A stretch of DNA of 6,889 bases. It comes from Clostridiales bacterium. GTDB lineage: Bacteria; Bacillota; Desulfitobacteriia; Desulfitobacteriales; Desulfitobacteriaceae. The DNA is taken from assembly GCA_027357125.1 (NCBI GenBank), contig DAHVVW010000113.1, forward strand, positions 1 through 6,889. The letters run 5' to 3'. Below, piece by piece: positions 1 through 4,793 of the stretch (positions are counted from its first letter, which is position 1; the number at the start of each line of letters is the position of its first letter). The notes beneath the pieces were generated by a model. It was given only the letters and a program-made list of their open reading frames with translations, did no database searches and was not told the DNA's origin. Made by a program: the position numbers and the translations under genes.

Positions 1-291
1 TTTCGCTTGGGTCTGGGTGAGATTGCCTATACTTATCCCTGAAATAGTTACCCCAGGTGTGATGCGTGTGTGCGCATATCGGATGAACCAAGCACTTGCC
101 AGTATGATTAGACAAGTAGTCGTAAGGAACATAATTAAGGACTTCTTCAGGCGCAAGAAACTAGCTATCTGAGGGAGGTTTTCAGTTAGGAAGGATTTGA
201 TTTTATGAAACAACTTATCCTTAAGAAATGATTTAGCTTTATGTAACACTGACTTGCTATGAGCAAGAGATGTGTCTGATTCATCACCCAT
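1..291 (-). CDS. VanW-family membrane protein, N-terminal part (runs off the left edge)
   Basis: Reading the minus strand from an ATG at 291-289 gives 97 uninterrupted codons to the window edge; the C-terminal part is missing. Residues 1-50 are polar and Lys-rich. Residues about 51-71 (SLIMFLTTTCLIILASAWFI) form one hydrophobic helix, followed by a short basic stretch and then RITPGVTISGISIGNLTQTQ (76-95). That last segment matches the entry of the YoaR-like putative peptidoglycan-binding domain (PF12229 type: PGV-x-I-x-G-I-x-x-G-L-T), which usually precedes a VanW domain. The expected topology is a cytoplasmic N-terminus, one membrane anchor and an extracellular wall-associated body. The start is supported by GGGAGG at 305-300, eight bases upstream. 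The family's biochemical role is poorly known, and only one member context links it to vancomycin-resistance clusters. The gene is divergent from the catabolic operon and probably functionally unrelated. The VanW domain itself lies outside the window, so the family call rests on the anchor plus the first repeat-like motif. Confidence 0.75.
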   Translation of the reverse strand, partial: MGDESDTSLAHSKSVLHKAKSFLKDKLFHKIKSFLTENLPQIASFLRLKKSLIMFLTTTCLIILASAWFIRYAHTRITPGVTISGISIGNLTQTQAK

Positions 292-299
292 GTTCAATT

Positions 300-305
300 C
301 CTCCC
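300..305 (-). promoter_or_regulatory. Ribosome binding site of the VanW-family gene
   Basis: The plus strand reads CCTCCC, which is GGGAGG on the minus strand, eight bases before the ATG at 291. This site fixes the start of a gene that would otherwise be easy to miss because its stop codon lies beyond the window. Confidence 0.75.
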
Positions 306-309
306 TACA

Positions 310-353
310 CGAAACATAGTTCACCTATATTCGTGAAGGGTAGGTATGTTTCG
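310..353. repeat. 9-bp inverted repeat between the VanW-family gene and the operon
   Basis: CGAAACATA (310-318) and TATGTTTCG (345-353) are exact reverse complements separated by 26 bases. Nested inside are TTCAC (320-324) with GTGAA (333-337), and CCTA (324-327) with TAGG (341-344). There is no T-tract on either strand, so a terminator is unlikely. It lies just upstream of the VanW-family start and overlaps a candidate promoter, so it could be an operator or a leader hairpin of that gene. Confidence 0.55.
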
Positions 354-364
354 CCTCAAGTCAA
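337..364 (-). promoter_or_regulatory. Candidate sigma-70 promoter for the VanW-family gene
   Basis: On the minus strand TTGACT (364-359) is followed after 16 bases by TACCCT (342-337). The -35 is 5/6 to consensus. The -10 is only 3/6, though it keeps the important first T, second A and last T. It would give a leader of about 40 nt before the GGGAGG site. The right arm of the inverted repeat at 310-353 falls in the spacer, so a repressor bound there could block this promoter. This is a weak call. Confidence 0.3.
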
Positions 365-387
365 ACTTGGACGGGCTTAAGGCAAAC

Positions 388-403
388 TATTCAATAATGA
401 ATA
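388..403. promoter_or_regulatory. Putative activator site 1 (TATTC-N6-GAATA)
   Basis: TATTC AATAAT GAATA is an inverted repeat with 5-bp arms and a 6-bp spacer; here the inner bases extend the symmetry to TATTCA/TGAATA. Its centre (395.5) is about 174 bp upstream of the predicted sigma-54 start near 570, in the usual range for sites of sigma-54 activators. Two further exact copies of the arms lie downstream. The protein encoded at 4794-6146 is the obvious candidate to bind it. Confidence 0.65.
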
Positions 404-406
404 CCA

Positions 407-422
407 TATTCAAATTAGAATA
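407..422. promoter_or_regulatory. Putative activator site 2 (TATTC-N6-GAATA)
   Basis: TATTC AAATTA GAATA has the same arms and spacer length as site 1, displaced by 19 bp, which places the two on roughly the same face of the helix. Its centre is about 155 bp upstream of the predicted start site. Tandem sites are common for AAA+ activators, which bind as dimers and assemble into hexamers. Confidence 0.65.
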
Positions 423-429
423 CTGAGTT

Positions 430-442
430 TGTAGCCACTACA
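430..442. repeat. Small palindrome TGTAG-CCA-CTACA
   Basis: TGTAG (430-434) and CTACA (438-442) are reverse complements separated by three bases, between activator site 2 and the GC-rich palindrome. Five-bp arms can occur by chance. It is recorded because it adds to an unusually dense run of dyads in this stretch. Confidence 0.3.
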
Positions 443-446
443 CTAA

Positions 447-458
447 TGCGGCGCCGCA
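447..458. repeat. 12-bp perfect GC-rich palindrome
   Basis: TGCGGCGCCGCA is its own reverse complement. It stands out as a GC island in an AT-rich regulatory region, between activator sites 2 and 3. Its centre (452.5) lies exactly 19 bp from the centre of site 3 and 38 bp from that of site 2. It could be the operator of a second regulator; its function is unknown. Confidence 0.5.
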
Positions 459-463
459 AATGC

Positions 464-479
464 TATTCAGATTTGAATA
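464..479. promoter_or_regulatory. Putative activator site 3 (TATTC-N6-GAATA)
   Basis: TATTC AGATTT GAATA is the third copy, with exact arms and only the spacer differing. It lies 57 bp (three times 19) downstream of site 2. Its centre is about 98 bp upstream of the predicted start, close to the classical distance for sigma-54 enhancer-like sites. Confidence 0.65.
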
Positions 480-543
480 ATCACACCCCGCTTTGATTTT
501 CTGTAGCAGCCTAAAATTAGTTAATAGACACTTTTCAGAAGAT

Positions 544-559
544 TGGCATTAGTATTGCA
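544..559 (+). promoter_or_regulatory. Sigma-54 (RpoN) promoter of the catabolic operon
   Basis: TGGCATTAGTATTGCA carries the invariant GG of the -24 element (545-546) and GC of the -12 element (557-558) with the required 10 bases between them. It closely matches the sigma-54 consensus TGGCAC-N5-TTGCA. The start site is expected near 569-571, giving a leader of about 38 nt before the ureohydrolase ATG. Upstream palindromes and a downstream sigma-54 activator gene support it. Transcription should require ATP hydrolysis by an AAA+ activator, so the operon is probably silent without its inducer. Confidence 0.88.
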
Positions 560-607
560 TGTAATGATTTTATCGCACTCTTAAACATAGAAAGGCAGGA
601 TGACATT

Positions 608-1573
608 ATGGGCAAGTATCAACCAAAAGATTCATTCGAATCTCCGCGCTTTTGCGGCCCGCGCACATTTATGAGGCTTCCTTACATTGAACAGCTTGAC
701 AGTGACATGGATTTTGTAATCACCGGGATTCCATTTGACACGGGGCAGTCTTTCCGCACGGGCGCTAGGTTTGGACCGGAAGCTATCCGTGATTTTTCTA
801 TCTTGCTCCGTCCGTACAACCCGGAACAGGATATCGATGTCTTTGATTATGTTTCCGGTGTTGACTATGGGGATATACCCGTTGTCCCTGGATATATCAC
901 GGCTACGTATGACAAGATTGTGGAGAATCTCTATCCGGTCGTGGAGAGGGGAATCATTCCGGTTGTTCTCGGGGGGGATCATGCTATCACCCTAGGGGAA
1001 TTGCGCGCCATCGCCAAAAAGCATGGGCCTGTCGCCCTCATCCATTGTGACGCTCATGCGGATACCTGGGATAGTTATTTCGGACAGAAATACAACCACG
1101 GGACCCCGTTTAGGCGTGCCGCCGAGGAGGGTCTGCTCGACATCAAACGCTCGATTCAGATAGGCATGCGCGGCGGGCTTTACGGACGGCAGGATCTTCA
1201 GGATTCGCGGGATCTGGGTTTTGAGGTGTGGAGCACGAGTCAGTTCAAAAAAGCAGGTGTGGAGCGCATGATCGAGACGATCCAGACTAGGGTCGGAAGC
1301 GGGCCGGTATTTTTCTCATTTGACATTGATTTTCTTGACCCCGCTTATGCTCCCGGAACCGGGACACCCGAGGTGGCCGGTGCCAGCATTGATGAGGCTC
1401 TAGCCTTGGTGCGCGGCTTAAAAGGGCTGGACTTCGTTGGTTTTGATTTAGTCGAAGTCTTGCCAGCGTATGATCATGGGCAAATAACCGCCGCTGCAGC
1501 CGCGAATATTGTGTACGAGTTTCTTACGTTGATTGCGCTCGGGAAAAAGGAGGGAAGTGAGAAGGACAGGTAA
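608..1573 (+). CDS. Ureohydrolase (arginase/agmatinase superfamily), guanidino-acid or agmatine hydrolase
   Basis: Cytoplasmic 321-residue enzyme expected to hydrolyse a guanidino group to urea plus an amine. The binuclear metal ligands are all visible: H125 in GGDHAITL, D148/H150/D152 in DAHADTWD, and D239/D241 in SFDIDFLDP. H164 in HGTPFRRA and E255 in PGTGTPEVAG fit the catalytic and substrate loops. Length and layout, including the N-terminal PRF...FMRLP segment, resemble Pseudomonas guanidinobutyrase and guanidinopropionase as I remember them. Tyr157, in DTWDSYFG, occupies a loop position said to discriminate between those two enzymes, with Tyr in the guanidinopropionase. I therefore prefer a guanidino-acid hydrolase over a true agmatinase, but the substrate cannot be fixed from sequence. 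The SD-like AGGCAGGA (593-600) ends seven bases before the ATG. First gene of the sigma-54 operon; 118 nt without a clear terminator separate it from the permease. Family call about 0.97, substrate call about 0.35. Confidence 0.93.
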   Translation: MGKYQPKDSFESPRFCGPRTFMRLPYIEQLDSDMDFVITGIPFDTGQSFRTGARFGPEAIRDFSILLRPYNPEQDIDVFDYVSGVDYGDIPVVPGYITATYDKIVENLYPVVERGIIPVVLGGDHAITLGELRAIAKKHGPVALIHCDAHADTWDSYFGQKYNHGTPFRRAAEEGLLDIKRSIQIGMRGGLYGRQDLQDSRDLGFEVWSTSQFKKAGVERMIETIQTRVGSGPVFFSFDIDFLDPAYAPGTGTPEVAGASIDEALALVRGLKGLDFVGFDLVEVLPAYDHGQITAAAAANIVYEFLTLIALGKKEGSEKDR

Positions 1574-1577
1574 GTAA

Positions 1578-1680
1578 GTGTACAATACACAGTCACCGAG
1601 TTGAAACGAAGCAGATGAAAATGCCGCCAGGCTTTAACGTAAGGCTTCGGGGCTTTTAAGTCTTTGGGTTAAATTTAAGG
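1578..1680. other. 118-nt intercistronic gap with short repeats, no clear terminator
   Basis: This gap is longer than the others in the operon. It holds a small dyad GTGTA-CAA-TACAC (1578-1590) and three direct copies of GGCTT (1630-1634, 1643-1647, 1651-1655). I find no stable stem followed by a T-run, and no GG-N10-GC sigma-54 element. Readthrough from the ureohydrolase into the permease is therefore assumed. The dyad could be an RNA processing or pausing hairpin, but there is little to support that. Confidence 0.3.
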
Positions 1681-1691
1681 AGGGGTTGATT

Positions 1692-3053
1692 ATGGCTAAC
1701 ATCACAAGTTTTGGGGATGATAATGTCCGCCCGGTCTCAATGAGCAACAGGTCGATGAACCTATTTTCTACGTTTTCCCTCTGGGTTGGGGCCAATGTCG
1801 TTGTCACCACAGTCTTCACTGGCATGCTCTTGGTTCCGGACATGACATTTTTTACGGCCCTTGCAGTTGTTCTTTTAGGATCTCTGTTGGGGACGATACC
1901 GCTGGTTCTGACCGGCAATATCGGGACCAGGACCGGTCTGCCCACAATGATTCTTACCCGCGGTGCCTTCGGGACCAGGGGGGCGTTGCTTCCTTCGGCA
2001 GTAAACACGATTGTCTTAATTGGCTGGAGCTGGATTCAAGCCTATATGGCCGGTTTGAGCCTTGATCATGCGGTCAACTTCCTAACGGGTTATAGCAATA
2101 TTAATCTATTTACGGTGTTTACCGAGATTGTCGTAGTTTTAATAACCATTTATGGCCACCGCGGGATCGAAGCTACAGAGAGACTGATCGCTACTTCCAT
2201 GCTTGTATTGTCTGTGATCGTTTTTGGCTACATGTTCTATAAATTTGACATTGGAAATTTGATCACGATGGCAGCAAGCAAGAATCCGGCGATTACGGTC
2301 ATGGTTGGATTTGACATTGTTGTCGCTACGGCTTTTTCCTGGATGTCATCCGTTTCTGACTTTAACCGCAACTGCAAGTCGGAAAAAGTTTCGATTATCG
2401 GAACTTATTTCGGTTATATTACCGCCACTTTAGTTGCGATGGGTTTAGGGGCCACTGTTTCTGGGTTCTCCATCCTCGGCAACATGACTCAAACTTATGA
2501 TCCGACCATGCTGATTGGGCAGGCTAACCCGGCTCTGGGGTTCATAGCTGCGATTATCATCTTCTTCTCAGTCTTGTCTACAAACGTCATGGCTCTTTAC
2601 AGTGCTACGATGTCGTATTTAGCGATGTTCCCCAAGCATAGCTTCTGGATTCCGGCCTTAGTTTTGGGCATTATCAGCACGATCGGCGCACTTCTTAAAG
2701 ATTGGCTCTTAGAGCATTTCCAAAATTTCTTGCTCATGGTTGGAACACTCTTTATTCCGGTGGCAGCAATTTTGATCGTAGATTACTATTTGCTCAAGCG
2801 CAAAAATTATGATGCTGAGGAAATTGTTAGTGGGGAGAAAATGACTTACTGGTACACGGGCGGTGTCAATTACTTGGCTTATATCGCCTATATCGTAGGC
2901 GCCGGGTTCGCTTATTACTTCTCCTATATTCATCCCTTGGTGACCGGCTCAACCATCTGGACTTTCTTGTTAACATTTGTAACCTACTGGGGCTTGATGA
3001 AGCTGAGACGGGTTTCGGTTGTTGAAGGGGATTCCAAGAAAGCAACAGTGTGA
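1692..3053 (+). CDS. NCS1-family permease (cytosine/purine/allantoin/hydantoin transporter type)
   Basis: Integral membrane protein of 453 residues with about 12 hydrophobic segments, expected to import a nucleobase-like or hydantoin-like solute by cation symport. NCS1 (PF02133) landmarks are FSLWVGANV in the first helix (28-36), the loop motif GTRTGLPTMILTRGAFG (78-94), AFSWMSSVSDFNR (214-226), and LSTNVMALYSATMSY (295-309). A final VDYYLLKRKNY segment (363-373) follows. It resembles CodB-type members, but NCS1 specificity cannot be read from these motifs. The ATG at 1692 is chosen because AAGGAGGGG (1677-1685) lies six bases upstream; an in-frame TTG at 1686 abuts this site and is too close. 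As the only transporter in the operon it probably brings in the compound that the three hydrolases degrade. Substrates such as a cyclic amide or a guanidino heterocycle are inference from the neighbours. Confidence 0.93.
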   Translation: MANITSFGDDNVRPVSMSNRSMNLFSTFSLWVGANVVVTTVFTGMLLVPDMTFFTALAVVLLGSLLGTIPLVLTGNIGTRTGLPTMILTRGAFGTRGALLPSAVNTIVLIGWSWIQAYMAGLSLDHAVNFLTGYSNINLFTVFTEIVVVLITIYGHRGIEATERLIATSMLVLSVIVFGYMFYKFDIGNLITMAASKNPAITVMVGFDIVVATAFSWMSSVSDFNRNCKSEKVSIIGTYFGYITATLVAMGLGATVSGFSILGNMTQTYDPTMLIGQANPALGFIAAIIIFFSVLSTNVMALYSATMSYLAMFPKHSFWIPALVLGIISTIGALLKDWLLEHFQNFLLMVGTLFIPVAAILIVDYYLLKRKNYDAEEIVSGEKMTYWYTGGVNYLAYIAYIVGAGFAYYFSYIHPLVTGSTIWTFLLTFVTYWGLMKLRRVSVVEGDSKKATV

Positions 3054-3093
3054 CCTGGTGGAATGCATAGGGGCAGTGAATGGGGGTAAAGGT

Positions 3094-3915
3094 ATGATGT
3101 CTGATCCGGTTAGGATGGCAGTAGTACAAGCTAAATTCTCAAACGGAGCAGTCTTGGATAATTTGAAGCTGATGAGCGAAATTATTCGAGTCAGCAAACA
3201 GCAAACGCCGGATCTTCAACTCATCCTTTTCCCGGAGCTGGCGGTTACAGGATATAACCCGGCACGGGAAGTGCGCACTTTAGCTGAGAAGCAGAACGGA
3301 CCAGCTTCTCAGTTTATGGCCTCGATTGCCAAGGAACACGGGCTACATCTGGCGTATGGCTATGTCGAAGCCGGGGAAGGGGGACACGTGTATAATTCTG
3401 TGATCTTGCTCGGTCCCGATGGTCAGATCCTTGCTAATTACCGAAAAATACACTTGACATCGTTGGAGCGGGGGGTGTTCGATCCCGGCCATGAGTTCGT
3501 GAGTGTGGATACTCAACTTGGGCGGATCGGCTTAATGATATGCTGGGATTTGGCTTTTCCGGAAACGGCCAGGGTGCTGGCTGTGCGCGGGTCTGATATT
3601 CTTCTGGCCCCCAGTGCCTGGGAGAAGCCTTATGACGCTCCCTACCGCCGCTTCGCCATGGCGCGGGCGATGGACAACGCTGTGTTTTTGGCAACGTGCA
3701 ACCACATCGGAGTTTCGGGTGAGCTTGAGTTTTTTGGATACTCAGCGATTTATGGGCCGGACGGGGAGACTCTTGCCTCATTAGGGGAAGACGCCGCACC
3801 AGGAGTCGGTCATGCCCGCCTTGATCCGGCAGAACGCCGTGGTTTACAGACAACATTTTTTAGCATGATGCAGGAACGGCGCAAAGATTTATATGCTCTT
3901 AAAGGGGAAGAATAG
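3094..3915 (+). CDS. Nitrilase-superfamily carbon-nitrogen hydrolase (probable amidase)
   Basis: Cytoplasmic 273-residue enzyme of the CN_hydrolase fold. The Glu-Lys-Cys triad is complete: E48 in FPELAVTGY, K118 in YRKIHL and C150 in GLMICWDLAFPE. A further acidic residue, E125 in LERGVFDPG, sits where the family's second glutamate is expected. The family hydrolyses nitriles, primary amides or N-carbamoyl groups through a Cys thioester. Here an amide or carbamoyl substrate is likelier than a nitrile, given the neighbours. N-carbamoylputrescine amidase, beta-ureidopropionase, omega-amidase and guanidinobutyramide amidase remain alternatives. I start it at the ATG at 3094: the domain begins at DPVRMAVVQ, GGGGGT (3082-3087) precedes it, and the longer frame from 3019 would overlap the permease and add residues with no domain match. 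A second ATG follows directly at 3097. It lies 40 nt behind the permease and 23 nt before the next gene, so it is in the same operon. Confidence 0.92.
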   Translation: MMSDPVRMAVVQAKFSNGAVLDNLKLMSEIIRVSKQQTPDLQLILFPELAVTGYNPAREVRTLAEKQNGPASQFMASIAKEHGLHLAYGYVEAGEGGHVYNSVILLGPDGQILANYRKIHLTSLERGVFDPGHEFVSVDTQLGRIGLMICWDLAFPETARVLAVRGSDILLAPSAWEKPYDAPYRRFAMARAMDNAVFLATCNHIGVSGELEFFGYSAIYGPDGETLASLGEDAAPGVGHARLDPAERRGLQTTFFSMMQERRKDLYALKGEE

Positions 3916-3938
3916 CGTGAACGGAGAGGTGGATTACT

Positions 3939-4592
3939 ATGCTTAATATCAAAAAGATTGTCGATCTTTCTTTGCCCCTAACGAATAACACCCCAATTTA
4001 TCCCGGTGATCCCGAGCCTAACATTAGTGTCGCTACCACAATCCAAAACGAAGGATACAATCTACATTACGTTCACATTGGCTCGCAAACAGGCTCGCAT
4101 GTTGACGCTCCCTATCACTTTGACAATAATGGACAAAGGATAGACCAATCAGACCTGACACTGTTTTTCGGCCCGGGAGTTGTCATCCCGGTTACGGGCA
4201 AAGGGGAGCAGGAAGAAATCACGCTTATAGATGTCGCTGAGTATCTGGATCAAGTAGGACCGGGCAAAATCGTGCTTTTTCATACAGGATGGTCGCGCTA
4301 TGCTGGGGAAGACAAGTATTTTCTTCATCCCTACGTTCATGTTGAAGTGATTGATGAGATGATTCGGCGCGGGGCGCGTACATTCTGTATTGACGCGATC
4401 AATCTTGACATTACCGGGGGGACGCATTTCCTGGCCCATGACGCCATCGCCGCAGTCAGCGGAATTATTGCCGAAAACCTCACCAATTTTGAAGGGATAG
4501 ATTTCGCGAATCCTTTAATAAGTCTGTTCCCTCTGAGAATCGTCGGTGCGGACGGTTCCCCTATAAGGGCGGTGGCGATCGAAGTAGAATAA
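3939..4592 (+). CDS. Cyclase-family metal-dependent hydrolase (PF04199; kynurenine formamidase/isatin hydrolase-like)
   Basis: Cytoplasmic 217-residue protein, the usual length for the family. The N-terminus IVDLSLPLTNNTPIYPGDP (7-25) is typical. The metal-binding signature appears as QTGSHVDAPYH (50-60), with H54, D56 and H60 in place; the first His of the classical H-x-G-[TA]-H-x-D-x-P-x-H motif is Gln50. HTGWS (115-119), H167 and E179 in the FLAHDAI...ENLTN block complete the expected active site. Characterised members hydrolyse amide or lactam bonds (N-formylkynurenine, isatin), so an amide- or ring-opening step fits this operon, but the substrate is unknown. The RBS GGAGAGGTGG (3923-3932) ends six bases before the ATG. 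It is the last gene of the operon. The 201-nt gap that follows shows only weak hairpins, so some readthrough into the regulator is possible. Confidence 0.9.
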   Translation: MLNIKKIVDLSLPLTNNTPIYPGDPEPNISVATTIQNEGYNLHYVHIGSQTGSHVDAPYHFDNNGQRIDQSDLTLFFGPGVVIPVTGKGEQEEITLIDVAEYLDQVGPGKIVLFHTGWSRYAGEDKYFLHPYVHVEVIDEMIRRGARTFCIDAINLDITGGTHFLAHDAIAAVSGIIAENLTNFEGIDFANPLISLFPLRIVGADGSPIRAVAIEVE

Positions 4593-4691
4593 GTATAAAT
4601 CTCTTTTCTATTGGTCAGGGTGTTTTACCCAATTATTCCTAGAATTTTTGTGGCTTGTTCCCTTCCCTTTTCCAACCTTGCCGCAGTATGC

Positions 4692-4720
4692 TTGTACTAT
4701 TATCAGAATCATATTAATAT
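4692..4720 (+). promoter_or_regulatory. Candidate sigma-70 promoter of the activator gene
   Basis: TTGTAC (4692-4697), a 17-bp spacer and TAATAT (4715-4720) lie about 75 bp before the GTG start. Both hexamers retain their most conserved bases. Directly downstream, TTAAT recurs at 4725, 4732 and 4736 in an AT-rich tract. CCGCAG (4681-4686) and CTGCGG (4745-4750) form an inverted pair flanking the promoter. A sigma-70 promoter suits an activator that must be present before induction of its sigma-54 target. Confidence 0.55.
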
Positions 4721-4793
4721 TTGATTAATCTTTAATTAATTTTTCTGCGGTAGTGCATGCGGGGACGCGGTAATTGAAAAGGGTGAAAAGACC

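Noticed and set aside
481..543. IHF-type bending site between the activator sites and the sigma-54 promoter
   Set aside because: AATCAC near 479-484 does not meet the IHF consensus, and Gram-positive bacteria generally lack IHF.
632..995. Other-frame open stretches over the ureohydrolase (minus 632-982, plus 735-995)
   Set aside because: They lie inside a gene with complete catalytic motifs, show no recognisable domain and have Arg/Ser-rich shadow composition.
1686..1691. TTG at 1686 as start of the permease
   Set aside because: It directly abuts the AAGGAGGGG ribosome binding site with no spacer. The ATG at 1692 has proper spacing.
3019..3093. Longer nitrilase-family frame starting at the ATG at 3019
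   Set aside because: It would overlap the permease end by 35 nt and add 25 residues with no domain match. The ATG at 3094 has a GGGGGT ribosome binding site and sits right before the conserved fold.
3434..3856. Minus-strand open frame over the nitrilase-family gene
   Set aside because: It is antisense to the catalytic core, with Pro/Arg/Ser-rich shadow composition and no family match.
4617..4656. Terminator after the cyclase-family gene (GGGT-GTTTT-ACCC or ATTC-CTA-GAAT-TTTT)
   Set aside because: The stems are only four base pairs, and the T-run is short or absent. Not strong enough to call.
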